From Thelephora terrestris (lineage: Eukaryota > Basidiomycota > Agaricomycetes > Thelephorales > Thelephoraceae), in contig WIUZ02000005.1 of assembly GCA_015956445.1 (NCBI GenBank), forward strand, positions 1,488,001-1,552,000: DNA of 64,000 nt, written 5' to 3'. The notes under the pieces are model-generated. The model was not told where the DNA came from. It saw only the letters and a program-made list of their open reading frames with translations, and did not search any database. Of this stretch, positions 11,050-23,156 are shown in pieces. Each line of letters begins with the position of its first letter. Position 1 is the first letter of the stretch. The translations under genes and the position numbers were made by a program.

Positions 11050-14000
11050 CTATCTCGATTTCCTCTTCTTGCTTGCCTTGTCTTTCCGTTTCGCCGCGCG
11101 GACCTACGAAATGGAGGATTAACAAAGTCGTAAACCCCAGAAAGAAAAGAAGGAAACTACCTCTTTCTTCATTCTCGAGTCCACCATCTTGTAACGGCCT
11201 TTGACGCCCTTTGGCCTACCCTTCAACCCCTTGTGAGATCCCTTGGCCACGACGACCTTGATATCCTTCTTGGGTTTGCCCTTTGAGACGCCCCTCCTCA
11301 TGAGCTTCTCTATCTGTTGTGCCTTGGCACGCTCAGACAAGTCGGAAGCATCCTGAACACCCTCAGCCTTCTTCATCGCCTTCTCCAGTCTCTGTGTTGC
11401 CTTGAGCTTCTTACGAGCCTTGGCCTCGGCGATCTTCTTGATCGGGCGAGCATCCAGGGCACGTTGACGAGCCCGGAGGGCATCCACCGCCTCCTTCGTT
11501 ATGGGTATGTTTGATTTGTAATGTTTGCCCTCGTCGTCGAGGAACCACGCAGGTAACCCTTCTTTGGAATTGAGGGAGTAACGGTTGAACCCGTCGTTGA
11601 TCAGGTGGGTTTTGGTTGTTTCTCGATTAACCAGTCGGTGAGCTATGGAGACGGCTTCTTCTGTTAGCAGACCATATTCTACAACCACTGTCAGCATTCG
11701 TCGACCCTTGGAAGCGAGCTTCAATAACTGCACTTTTTATTTTTGACTGGTTGATCTCATCTTGGTCCTCGTGTTCGACATCCCACATTTGCTCGTCTTG
11801 ATCTTCCGGTGGGACAACCTCGAAGTCGTCCTCTGAACTCTCTGAGGCCTCGGATTGAGCGGCGTTTTCTCCACCCTCCTCGTCCACATCTTCGTCATCA
11901 CTCTCCACGTGCATACCTTCGTCTCCGTGTTCGTCATCGCTGACCGTCATGTCAACCCCAGCGAACACGTCTTGGTCGAACCACATGCTTGTAGCCCAAC
12001 TAGTCTCCAGCTGCTCTGTCTTTGCCTTCTTGGATTTCCTCTCGTCAGTTTCCGCGTCAGCTCCTCTCCAACGTTTGAGATTCCCTCCATTGGAAGATGT
12101 GTCCGGGTCATCGCCAGATTCGGAGCCCCAGTCCGAATCTGAGTCTTCCCCGAACCGTGCCTTGGCGGCCTGTACGACATCGTATCCTCCTTCAGACTCC
12201 TCGCTGTCGTCGCTGTCGTCATCCTGCCGCTGGAATCCATGCCACTCCTCCCGTGACTTGTCCTTCCGCCTTGCCTCCTTGACCCTGTACTTTGCGTCCC
12301 GCTCGTTGAGCCTCTCTTGATACGCATCGTACAGCCCATCTAACTCCGCTTCGAGTTCGTCCACCTTCATGTTCTGATCGTCTGGATCCAAGTTTCCTTC
12401 ATCCTCGTCCATCACTTCCCCTCCCTGCTCCTCTTCGTCACTCTCAAAACCATCCTTATCATCGACCAGGCTAACAAGATCGACGTAGGTCTTCTGCTTC
12501 CCGAGTTGTTTCTTCGACATCTCGAGGTCGAGGACATCGTCCTGCCCGAGACCGAGGGACTGGTCCTGGAATTCCAATCCGATATCGAGCGGAGCAGTCA
12601 TTTGTAGTTGCATCCGCTGGATGGTCCGTTGTTTGACTTCGTTACCCCTCCGACGTTCACGTTTTCTTCGTGCCGCGGATTCGGCGTTGAGGCGTTCGAG
12701 CTGGCCACCAGTCGTTAGCGGTGGAATGACACTGAGGGGAAATGTCGACCTACCTCTTCCTGGATTTGCTGTTCCTCATCCACCTCCTCGGTAACTTCGA
12801 CGGTTTCAGTGAGCTCCTCTGTGGGTTTTGTTTTGACATCCAAACCAAGCTTGGGGAAAACAGTGAGAAAAGCGCATTTTGATTAACGGCTCGCAGTGTC
12901 GATATACCTCTTCCCGCAAAGCAGTCCGCCATCTGATGAGAGCCTTGAAGTCTCCTTTTCCGAGAACTTTGAGATCTTCACAATTTGCGAGAACCTCCGG
13001 CTTTGTGAGATCGAGGCTGCGCCACCTGAAATGCGGCTCAGTGAAGCGGGCTCTGAGTCGCGCACAAACAGACGCACTCCTGCTCCTCATCTGCCTTGAA
13101 CGAAATTTTGTTTACACTTCCAAGGAAGGATACCGGGTCCATTCCTCGGATAAAGTCGGCAGCTGTGCCCTCTTTGAATAGTGTGTAATCACCGTCTTCG
13201 TATCCGTCTCGTCTCCGACGTTTCTTCTCGGGCTGGAAGACATTAGCCTGGAAGTTGTTGGAGGATGCACCCTTGTCAACGGACGATGAAGACGAGAGCA
13301 TCTTGAAGACGTGCTTAGGGTCAAGGAATTTGGGGTCAATTTGTTTTGGCGCAAGGAAGTCGCGACAGACGACGAAAATCTCAGCAGAGACATTACTGGA
13401 GAACGCTGGATGTTAGCTGCACAGGGACAAGCTTAATGGCATTTTCATACCGCGAAGATGGTGGTTTTGTCGCCTCAACTTTGGCAAACAACTGACCGAA
13501 CACCCAAAGCAGGCTGTTGTAGTCCGCACTTCGGAAAACCTTGGTAATGAATGTTCCACCCTTGATCAAAAACTCAACCGCGAGTTTGAGACTCATCAGC
13601 ACAAGCTCGGATTGGCTGTAAGCGTCCTGGACCCAGGCGGTTCCGACGTTAGGAGCACCGTCATGCAGCACGACGTCAGCTTTCCAGTCCTTTAGCTCCC
13701 CTCGAATTAAATTTCTGCATTGAGGGGTCGTAATGTCGGAGGTGAAGCTGACTACACGGGGGATGGGCTTGATAGGGACCAAGTCAACACCTTTAATTGC
13801 ACATGAGGTGGGAGCTGGGCGGGGAGTGATGAGAATGACGAACCGACAATCACGCTGTTCTGAGGCATATATTTGCTAGCAACCTGCAACCAGCCTCCTG
13901 GAGCGGCACATAGGTCGATACAACATCGTGCAGATTCCAAGAAGTTGTACTTCTTGTTCAGCTGTATCAACTTAAACGCCGAACGGGCTCGGTAGCCTTG

Positions 14001-14117
14001 CTCCCTTGTTGAAAAGTTAAACTAACAACAAGAGAGATATAAGTTGTGAACTCACTTTGCAAGCTTATAGTATTTGTCTATCCGACCCTTTCCTGTCTTT
14101 TTCTGCGCCTTACCCAT
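11050..14117 (-). CDS. SPB1: AdoMet-dependent 27S pre-rRNA 2'-O-methyltransferase SPB1
   Basis: Nucleolar FtsJ-family enzyme that methylates the A-loop guanosine of 25S rRNA and acts in 60S assembly. The start [20 protein letters not shown] is classic for SPB1. The methyltransferase domain shows [12 protein letters not shown], the AdoMet loop [26 protein letters not shown] (catalytic Asp) and [11 protein letters not shown] (catalytic Lys). The middle region contains [20 protein letters not shown] (DUF3381). A very acidic spacer (11.74-12.5 kb) follows. The Spb1 C-terminal domain contains [20 protein letters not shown] and ends in a Lys/Arg-rich tail ASKKRKSR. At least seven exons: the first is 14117-14056, the second starts at 14004, and the last is 11103-11050. 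It is divergent from the DUF423 gene across 116 bp. Confidence 0.95.
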
Positions 14118-14233
14118 GGCTGGCGTTCAGATTGAGTTTGTGGTCGATCACTCCGAAAATTACTTCCGTGACCCCTCCGTGACTGGGGGTCACAGGATTC
14201 ATGTCGACCACACCCTTGTTACCTCGGAATAGG

Positions 14234-14915
14234 ATGGTCGAACCACTCGTAAATTCTACCAACTTATGGCGTTCTGGCGCGGTGCTCGGTGAGCATAGTG
14301 TACACAGCGAAAGGATATGAATCGATCGTCATTTGTAACCCAGTGGCCGTTGGGATCTCTGCTGCAGCCTTTGGAGCGCATGCGTTGAAGAGCAGGCCAG
14401 GGATGACACCAGAAAGGGTCGCCAGCTGGGTGAGAGGTGCTAATTACATGGTGCGCAGACTGTACGAGTTCTCTGGAAGCTGTTCGTGACCATTCCGGGC
14501 GAGACAGACTTTCAATGGAATTGCGTTGCTGGCTGTCTCCCAGCACAAGAGGTTTGCAACTCACAAGTTTGCTGGACCAGCTATCTTAGGGGGAGCGATT
14601 TTGTTCTCCGGCTCCATCCTTGCATTGAGCGCGTTCAGGGAGAAGTGTGTTATTACCTTGCTTGCAAGGTTTCCCTGCCCCCCCTAAATTATAAGCGCGT
14701 GTTGTCTGGCTATATCAACAATTTAACCGTTCACTTGTCACTCAAGCACAGCCGCTTCCGTGCCCCTCTCAACATTTCAACAGCATAAATGTCCACCAGT
14801 AACCAACGTGGGAACCGCCATCTTTCCGGCACCGTATATCCGGCACGTGAGAGATCGCTGTCAAAAACGTTCAATTTCCCGTGGCGGGACAATGTTTTTC
14901 CTTTCAGCGGGATGA
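14234..14915 (+). CDS. DUF423 / TMEM256-like small membrane protein
   Basis: Three exons are clear: 14234-14288 (MVEPLVNSTNLWRSGAVLG), 14344-14450 (AVGISAAAFGAHALKSR ... VASW ... ANYM) and 14508 onward (TFNGIALLAVSQHKRF, then FAGPAILGGAILFSGSILAL, SAFREK). The AFGAHALK and FNGIALLAV blocks and the hydrophobic helices are typical of the DUF423/YgdD/TMEM256 family of roughly 110-130-residue membrane proteins of unknown function. The 3' end is not resolved. After SAFREK the frame either stops near 14687 or splices to one of three downstream frames, ending at 14788, 14915 or 14977. I chose 14915 because the VTNVGTAIF segment there resembles the family's GPVTPxGG block. Confidence 0.65.
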
Positions 14916-15188
14916 GGAGTCGCGCTGCCCTTGTTTTCATGTCGCCTCCCTGTTACATAGCTATGGGTTTATTCTAACCCTTATTTAGAGCAAAGTTCAA
15001 GGTAGCCCAATGTATCACGAACTACGGGATGAAAATGTCAGCTGAAAAGAGACTCGTGCTCGGTTTGTTGGAGGGTCGCGGGAGTCCGAAATCGAAGTTT
15101 CGGGAAAAACTTAATGTTGGCTGAAAGCCTTCAACACAGCCATCAAGACGACACGGAAATCGAGTGTGTTCATTGAGTTGAAAGCGAT

Positions 15189-16166
15189 TTATTGTGAAAT
15201 TTTACTCCACCACCTCCTTGTAACAACATCTAATTCTTCAAGTCGTTCGTCCTCCTCGAGTAACTCCGCCACATGAGCTTGTAAAAACATATCGTCGTCA
15301 AAATCTCTCAGCAGCCAAATAGTATCCCGCTCTGAGCTGCGCGAGAGAGCGACATATAGGTTGAAAAGTGAAAGCCCGGATGTGGGGGGTCACCTGCGAT
15401 ATCAACTACAACATAAGGAATAGTCTGCCCTTGTGCACAGTAGTCAGTGAATGCATATGCTTCCGTGATTGGGAACTGAGTGCGTGTCACTGTCTGGGAC
15501 TTCCCGTGGACACAGATCTGGATTTTCGTGGAAATGCGCTGGATTGGGATCACCCCTTCCTCGAGATTTGGAAGGGCAGCCGCCCGTGTGTGATAACTTT
15601 ACGAGGACGCATTCCGGCAGGTGCTTCAACGTGACCACAGACCCTTCATCCAGAGGAGGTTCGTCAGGGTTGAGGATAATGTCGGTGATGACACCACGAG
15701 CGCCGTTGGTGATGTCCAGGTCCGTCTGTAGGTTGTTGGTCACCATGACCTTCATCCCAATTGATATGTGGATCGATTCCGGAAGGCCCTTATCGTGACA
15801 TCTTCTCCCCTTCTTTGGTGGACTTGCGAGGGCGTAGCGCTCCTCTAGAGTCAACGAGGACCCTTTGATCGTGTCAAGTGCTGGGCAAATAAATAAACAG
15901 GATTTTGAGTCAGTGCACCACTTTTGAGACGTGGCCCGATTCCAGCGTGTGCGAACGGTGTGACGAGGAGTTATCAATGATGCATCAGCCCACGGCTGTG
16001 TTGAAAAGTCGACAGGTGGGTCAATGGCCTCGGTGAGGTCGGGATGTAGGTTAGGGAAGGAGGATACGTCTGAAGAATTTTCGAATGAAGGGCTCGGTAT
16101 CTGGCGTTTGAGAAGCAGCGATGTAATAAGGCTTATGACGTCCGGCTGGGCACTCCCGGCAAGCAA
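15189..16166 (-). mobile_element. Decayed C-terminal piece of a PIF1-like (Helitron-type) DNA helicase
   Basis: The minus strand encodes the C-terminal half of a PIF1 helicase of the type carried by Helitron DNA transposons. Visible blocks are DASLITPRHTVRTRWN, SCLFICPALDTIKG, SIGMKVMVTNNLQTDLDITN-like, RTQFPITEAYAFTDYCAQGQ (helicase motif V/VI region) and the family's C-terminal DERLEELDVV...RRWW. Walker A and B and the Rep domain are missing, so the copy is 5'-truncated near 16166. At least two one-base frame breaks are visible, near 15585 (between HTG and ALPNLEEGVIPI) and near 15335 (within the LSR-ERDTIWLL block). I see no terminal hairpin or CTRR end that would fix the element boundary. 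It is a fossil of a DNA transposon and unlikely to be functional. Confidence 0.75.
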
Positions 16167-16170
16167 GGTT

Positions 16171-16791
16171 TCTGTCGATGCAAAGTCGACACTTTTCTAG
16201 TCTTGTTCGCCTCCCCACAATGATGGCTGAAACCCAGTGACCCAGGGTCCGTTTCCTCGGGCCGATTACTCCGTTGGGCGGAGTCTTCATGGTCGCAGGG
16301 TGAGTCGCACTCAAAACCAAAAACAGTATAAGTCGTTTCTCAATTCGTTGGAAATAGCTACGTTGCGTTAGCATTGTAAACATTCAACTCTATATGTAGC
16401 GAGCACTTAGTTGTAGCAGTGCAAGTGACGGGCTGAGGTTGTGCACGTGACTTTCGCGTCGCGACTGAGTTTTCTCACAGTTCAAGTTGAAAATTTGAAA
16501 CTCCGCCAGTTGGCAGTTGGAAGTTGTTCCGGTTGATTCTCACCCTTGGTTCTTGTCCTACCGTTTCCGTTCGGCTCTAGCCATCGCTTGCAATATTTTT
16601 TACCCGAGCCTTAACGCTCTTCCTCTCCGTTCTCATCCTCTTCTTCTTACTCTTTGTCTCTCTCCGAGCTCTGTTTTCATCCTGTTAAGAGTTGGTTACT
16701 CTTCTAAGACACTTTGTGCAGATTTCTTGACTTTCTTGCACCGTTTTTCTCTTGCTTACGTCGCTCTTCTCAGCCTGGTCAGCCCTTCACC
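16171..16791. other. 5' region of the zinc-finger gene
   Basis: No gene is supported. The stretch 16500-16790 on the plus strand is strongly pyrimidine-rich (TTCTT/CCTC runs). This is common just upstream of fungal start codons and probably represents promoter and 5' UTR of the following gene. The antisense open frame at 16051-16383 has no recognisable content beyond its overlap with the helicase relic. Confidence 0.5.
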
Positions 16792-18631
16792 ATGGCTCAA
16801 TCAAGATCACGGGCACCACTCCAGGCTTCATACACCTTCTCTGCATTACTGGGCACAGATCATGCCCGTCCCGTGCTCAAGCGCCACTTTACCGCTGAGG
16901 ATCTCCAGCCTGTACCCAATTCTATGCTGCCAGCTCTCTCCTCACAAGCTTTCTCCGCCTCGGCTTCAAGGTCTCTCTTGTCTCGCAAAGATTCAGCCCA
17001 TATCATGTATCCCATGGACCCCTCAGTCTCTGACCCGAATACCGTATTCCTTCACCCCCCGTTCACTAATTTCCCGCATGCCGAGAAGTATTCCCAAGGT
17101 CTCACATATAACGTCATGGCAGAGAACGAAAATTGGTTTTTGGACCCACAAGATTTCGTCTCTCCTACCAATACCAATCCAAATGCCATTCCCTATCCGG
17201 CTCAGCTCGAACCCCCCAGGGGTTGGTGCCCTGCCAAGAAAAAGGACCTCAAAGAACGCGGGGGCGAACCCTGGCCGGAGGGCCAAGAACCTCGTCTGAG
17301 GTGTACATTCTGTCGGCGTACCTACGCAGGGGTGAATGCGAAGAGCATGTGGCGCCGCCATGTCTTCGAGAAGCACAAGATCGCGATGGCAAACCGTCGC
17401 GACACCGCCAACCCTGACCGCAGCCGCCGTCGTGCCGGAAATAGTGCGCTTTACATGTCCAAATACTATCTGAGCGCATATACTGACTGATCCTACAGAG
17501 GAGAATTGGAGGTCAAAAGAAGACAAGACCGATGAATTCAAAACCTCGCAGGAAATCAATAATGAATCCGACGCTTCTAATGACCGAAAGCGTTCTCATT
17601 CACCTATGACAAGCGTCTTGCCTGTTCCCGACCCTGCCCCTGCCCCTGCCCCTGCCCCTGCCCCTGCCGAAGAAAGCATAGTCCTACCCGATCCAAAAAC
17701 CAGTCCACCACCATTAGAACTCAAACTATCCCCCAAGTCCACGCCGTTCACCCCATCTCATATCCTCGGCTCACCATTGAAAAGTTTGACACCGCCATAT
17801 GACCCCTTAGCTACTCCTTCCTTCCGTCACTCAACTCCCAGATACCCCTCTGATCAACCTTGGAGGTTCCCTAGCCCAAGTCATCCCCTTCACTCAGCCG
17901 CTCCGGAGATTTCCCTTGCTTCTTTCATTCGCAACGAACCCACGAGCACCCCAGGAAAAGGTCTCGATGTTAGCCCGTTCGTCCTAGGTCCACCTGATTC
18001 TAAGCACCGAGCCCAGGGAAGCCCCACTGTCCCAACGTCGTCTAAGAAGCGCTCGTTCTGGCAATTGAACTCTTTGGCTAACAGGACTCCTGGATTCCCA
18101 AAGCCCTCCCCTCGAAGACTATTTTCACTCCCAACTCCCCGTCGATGGACGTTGGATTCTCCGGACAACAGCCTTCGTTCTTCCAAGAGCAGTAGCTCCA
18201 GCATCTTCTCGACGTCCTCCGTCCCTAGTTCTGACTCACCTGCGCGTCCAGCGTCCCTCCGAGAGAGTGGGTTGCTCGAACCTATCCGGCTTGCTGGTGA
18301 AGACCCCTTTGCGGACATCATCTACCAGACATGGCCCGGTGTCGCAGAGGTGGATGTCAAGGAAAAGAACGAAGTTATAAATCCAATTGCGTGTGAAGAA
18401 AGTCCGGTTGTTAGGACTGCTCCGTTGCCCGCTATACGTGGCGCACCGTTCAGTAGCCCATTGGCGGGAATTAACAGTGATTTTAATTCGCTCTTTCCCG
18501 AAGAGAACTTAGCCGGTAAGTTGTGTGCCTCGATTCATACCAGAGCTTTCGACCAATTCTGCGGCTTAGGAACATCTTGGGACGACATGCTCCCCCCCTC
18601 CAAGCGAAGGAGGACCGATAGACAGTTTTGA
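16792..18631 (+). CDS. C2H2 zinc-finger protein, probable transcription regulator
   Basis: Two exons, 16792-17443 and 17499-18631, joined in phase 1 (donor GTGCGC, acceptor CTACAG), give 594 aa. The single recognisable domain is a C2H2-like finger at about residues 180-208: CTFCRRTYAGVNAKSMWRRH followed by VFEKHK, then a basic stretch DRSRRRAGN. The remainder is low-complexity Pro/Ser-rich sequence, including a (Pro-Ala)6 run encoded by a hexanucleotide repeat. A conserved-looking C-terminal block reads WDDMLPPSKRRRTDRQF, a probable nuclear localisation signal. DNA binding and nuclear location are inferred from the finger and basic tail. Specific targets cannot be told. The start MAQSRSRAPLQ follows a pyrimidine-rich leader and the context CACC-ATGG. 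Confidence 0.75.
17632..17668 (+). repeat. Hexanucleotide CCTGCC tandem repeat within coding sequence
   Basis: About six perfect copies of a CCTGCC/CCCTGC hexamer encode alternating Pro-Ala in the zinc-finger protein. In-frame hexamer units can change copy number without breaking the frame, so this is a likely length-polymorphic site. Confidence 0.85.
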
Positions 18632-19076
18632 ACTTGAGTAACGCCCAGTACCCATGACCCGTTTGTCCAGCAGATGTTTTCCTCCCTCTCCCACTTGCTA
18701 TCCACCCATTGAAATGTTATCGTTGCCTCTCTTTTCCTTTTCTTTCCTCTTTCCCACCAGTCGAGGTCGACTCAAACATGTTTATTTCTCTTCACCCCCG
18801 ACGCGCAGTCCCCCCCTACTTTTTTCGCTTCCTTTCTACTTCGTCTCAGACATTACTATGCACCACCTCACACCGTTCTTGTGTTGTCTTAAAATCCTCC
18901 TTCCCTCCCATTGTGTCTCAGTAGCCAGTGTATCGCGTATCCGAACTGTAAATTTTTGACCAGAGGGAATTTCAGTCCCGCCCTTTCAGTGAGCGCTTGA
19001 GCCTAGCCTTTGTCGCCCGATCACTTCATTTCTAGTGCGTTTGTCGCAGCCACCACGGGTGGAGACCCAACCCGGC
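18632..19076. other. Intergenic region between zinc-finger gene and VPS18
   Basis: Tandem genes, so this contains the 3' UTR of the zinc-finger gene and the promoter of VPS18. It is T/C-rich from 18680 to 18930. No further gene, repeat or RNA is seen. Confidence 0.5.
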
Positions 19077-22000
19077 ATGTTCGACGATTGTTCGTGCTAC
19101 ACCTCAATATCGCGCAACTTATAACAGACACGTCTTCTTTTCAGACGTAGAGCACTCGAATGTGCCTGCTCTCGGGCTCTCGAGTGCCCAGTTGCAGTAT
19201 GAAGGCTTTGAGCCGACGTATGAACCGGGGGATAACAGAGTCGTCGACCTGGGTCCTTCTGTGAGTGTCACTTGGTGTTTTAGAACTTACTCTTATTGAC
19301 TGCTTGAGAGCTTTCGCAAGTTGATGACACGCCTAGACCACTCTTCAGCCTTGAAAGTGTTCAATATACTCTCCCTGCCCCACTTGTCTCCCTTGTCGTG
19401 TCATCCAACATGCTCGTGATGGGGTTATCTGACAACCGACTCGTCATATTCGAACTGACACGAGACCAATACCCATCCATCATCCAGATCACTCGTAAGC
19501 CCACCGAGATGACGATCTACAAGATGTTCTTCGACCCTTCCGGGAGGCATTTACTCGTCACTTCGACGCAGGGGGAGACGTGGTATATATACATCCCTTC
19601 TAAGAAACCGAAACATCTCAAATCGTGGAAAATGATCATCGAATCCGTGGCGTGGAATCGGTCTGCTCTTTTGGCTTCATCTCAAGGGACTTCAAGCCGG
19701 GAGATTTTGATTGGGGCAAAGAGTGGAACGATCTACGAGGCGTTGTTGGATGGCGCCGAAGATTTGTTTAAGAGTACGGACCGGTACCTTCACCCTGTGT
19801 TCTCGATGCCGGAGAAACAGCCTATCACTGGTTTGAGGTTCGATATGTTCCCCCCGCTGGATCCGAAGAAGGCGTTGGTAATGGCTACCACACCGACAAG
19901 GATATATCAATTCGTCGGTGCTCCGGATAGGAAAGGCGATGAAGGAAAGGTGTTCACAGGCCTGTTTGCGAGTTATAGGGATACGACACCGAGTATGTTC
20001 TCCCGAATCCTTCGCCGCGCGATGGAGTATGCTGACTCGTATCAGAGATTCTTGAGCTGCCCGGGCAAATACAGACCTCTGAACTTCACGTCTTCACCGA
20101 CCATGCTGATCAGGCTCACTCTCTCCCGAGGCTCGTTGCGTGGATGAACGGTAAAGCGGTGGTCTTTTACGATCTGTCACGAACTGACTGGTGTATCTAG
20201 CCGCTGGGATTTATCGCGGGACACTGAACTTTGAGTCCAGTACTGACGATCTGATCGACTCCGCCCAACTCCTACCATACCCTCCTCACCTACAAGCTAA
20301 CACACCCTTATCTATGGTCATGACCAAATTCCACTTTATGCTACTATACAGGGACCGTCTCGTGGGTATCTGTAACTTGAATGAGAAGACAACGTATGAT
20401 GTTCCTTTGGTAAGCATCCCTTTCCTTTGTATGAAGGGGTGCGAACTTTGAATTTTGTTCCAAAGGCTGGCGAGCAAGTCCGAGGAATCACTGCAGACAC
20501 GGTGCGAGGGACGTACTGGATATATACCGACCAATCGATCTACGAGCTGTCAACTGAGAACGAGGCGATTGACGTATGGAAGATCTACCTGGAAAATGGA
20601 CAATACGACTCGGCTCTGGAATACACACGCACGGCTGCACAGAGGGACGTCGTGATATCTGCTCAAGGTCAAGCGTACTTCGACCAAGGAAGATACTTCC
20701 AGGCTGCACATTGTTACTCCCAATCATCTGTGCCGTTTGAAGATGTTGCACTGAAGTTTTTGGATGTGGGGGAACGAGACTCGCTGAGGTCGTATCTTGT
20801 GTCAAGGCTTGAACGCACCCAAAAAGGGGTAAGCTGGAGTTTGACTCAGGTTTAAAACCGGGATTTATGGTTTGTGTGGAACAGGATCTCACACAACGGA
20901 TGATGCTGGCGACGTGGCTTGTGGAGTTTTACCTCAGCAAATGCAACGAACTGGACGATATCATTGCTTCTCGGTCGATTTCCCAGGACGTGGAAAATCT
21001 ACAAGCGGAACGGACAATCCTGGAGGATGAGATCAGACACTTCTTTGTAACATATAAGGTCTGAGCAGCGTCACTCCGACCGGCTCTGAACCTGATTTAT
21101 CTTTTCCTTAGGCAAACCTTGATCCCACGACCATGTACGAGCTTATACAAGGACATGGGAGAACGGACCTATTCTTGTATTATGCTACGACCATCGGCGA
21201 TTCTGAACGGGTCGTCGAGCATTGGATACTTGAGGAGGAGTGGAGGAAGGCGATCGATATCATTATCCGCCAGGTAACGTTCTCCGAAACACAGACGAAC
21301 CGCAGGATTCTCATCACACTTCAAGTCTGATCTAGAGCTCTATTACCGCTTTGGCCCCGTTCTCATGCGGAATGCATCAAAGGAAACAGTGGATTCATGG
21401 TTACGGCGACCTGAATTGGACCCATTGCGTCTTGTACCCTCGCTTCTACAGCTACAACATGCGCCTCGCGATCCTCTCGTCCCGAACCAAGCTATTCGGT
21501 ACCTCAGCCATGTGATCTTTGAACAGGGCAACCCTTCACCCACGCTGCACAATCTCGTCATCACGTTTTACACCTCCGCCCCTACCACGTCCCCACCTGA
21601 GGACGATGTCAAACTCCTGCGATTTCTCTCGACCGCCCCAGTCGATCCGCTAACGCAGAAACCATATTACGATCTAGATTATGCTCTCAGGTTGTGCAAG
21701 CAGACAGGGAGGATCCAACCCTGCGTACACATCTATTCCAAAATGGGGTTGTTCGAGAATAGCGTTGATTTGGCGTTGGAGAAGAACGACCTGGAATTGG
21801 CGAAGATTAACGCAGACATGCCCGAAGACGACATTCCGCTGAGGAAGAAGCTTTGGCTGAAGATTGCGAAATATGTAGTCCAGGAGAAACAGGACATCAA
21901 AACGTGAGCACTGAACCCTGTCGTGAGCTTGGCTACGCTGACATGAGTGGCACTAGTGCGATGCACTTCTTGGAGAACACAGACCTATTGAAGATCGAAG

Positions 22001-22835
22001 ACATACTGCCGTTCTTCCCGGATTTTGTGGTCATAGACGACTTCAAGGAGGAAATCTGCAACGCTCTAGAGGATTACGCTGCACACATCGACGAACTGAA
22101 GGCTGAGATGGACGATGCAACGAGGAACGCACAGGCAATCAAGAGTGACATCGCGGTTCTGAAGACTCGTTTCGTCACAATTGATGCCGGGGAACGATGC
22201 TCGTCGTGCGGAAATGCCCTGCTTACGAGGCAATTCTATGTGTTCCCTTGCCAGCACACGTTCCACGCGGACTGTTTGATCGGATTGGTACGTTCCAGAG
22301 CTTGTTCCTTTCCTCCCATCTGTTGATGGATACTTCCTTTTGATAGGCAAAGGAGTACCTGCCTGCGCATTTGCTCCGGAGAATTGTTGCTTTGCAGGAG
22401 GAGATGGTCGGTAGAAACCAAGGCCCGATCGATAGATCAGATTCTCCGGTTCCACGCAAAATCCCACCCCGCCAGCCAGCGACTCAGCGGACGCTTCTCT
22501 CATCCAACTTTACAAATCCGATTCCGAATGGTGCGAGAGCGGCGAACGTTGTCGGGCGAAACATTCTCTCAGCGGGAGACAAACTGAGGGAGCTCATTGT
22601 GCCTGACACTTTGGTAACTCTCGTAACGGCGCCAGTTGGGTGGATACCTGGTATCGGACTCGGTGGTGGCAGGCGGAACGATACAGATCCAGAACTGGGG
22701 AAGAAAACAGAGAAGCTGAGGACGGAGCTCGAAAACGTGTTGGCGAGTAATTGCCCGTTGTGCGAAAGTGTGGTCGCTGGGTTGGACAAACCGTTTATTG
22801 AGTCTGGGGAAGTGGATACAAGCTGGGATCTTTGA
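19077..22835 (+). CDS. VPS18: Vacuolar sorting protein 18 (CORVET/HOPS core subunit)
   Basis: Core class C Vps subunit that tethers endosomes and vacuoles. The first exon is tiny (19077-19089, MFDD plus one base) and joins at 19145 to YVEHSNVPALGL. The N-terminal beta-propeller includes SSNMLVMGLSDNRLVIFEL and SGRHLLVTSTQGETWYIYI. The alpha-solenoid (clathrin-repeat-like) has blocks such as AIDVWKIYLENGQYDSALEY, DVALKFL, LVEFYLSKCNELDDI, TMYELIQGHGRTDLFLYYA, GNPSPTLHNLVITFY and CVHIYSKMGLFENSVDLALE. It ends in a RING-like motif, CSSCGNALL ... FPCQHTFHADCLIGL ... NCPLCES, that anchors Vps33/Vps11 contacts. About ten exons carry the usual short introns. Length (around 1,050 aa) and domain order match VPS18. 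Confidence 0.95.
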
Positions 22836-23156
22836 TTTCAATGGGTGATCTGATATTTGCTATCGGAATATACATTCACGAGCGTTCTTAATCAACACAG
22901 TCGAGTGATTGAGACCCCACGGACCCATTGGCAAGTTGGAAATGTTCCGACGGGCACTATTCCCAGTTTTCAATAACTTGTAGCATTCATAGCAATCAGG
23001 AACGACTCTGCCACCGACGGGCGCCAGGTATTGCCTCCGAAGAGTCAGCATGCAAAATCGGAGCTTCTCCCTAGGAGTAAGAATGTGTACTGGCCCATAG
23101 GTAACAGAGTGAAAGCAGAAGCAGAGGACGACGACGACGACGTAGAGGTACACTTG
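22836..23156. other. Convergent intergenic region (VPS18 / CGR1)
   Basis: 321 bp between two stops facing each other. Nothing beyond 3' UTR sequence is supported. A GAC-rich microsatellite-like run (GACGACGACGACGAC) lies near 23127-23142. Confidence 0.55.

Noticed and set aside
16051-16383. Minus-strand frame upstream of the helicase relic, considered as its N-terminal part
   Set aside because: It is in a different frame and contains no helicase motif; the relic seems truncated at about 16166.
22860-23153. Minus-strand open frame with a hydrophobic start (MYLYVVVVVLCF)
   Set aside because: The Val run comes from a GAC microsatellite on the other strand, and the frame overlaps only 3' UTR sequence of CGR1 and VPS18.
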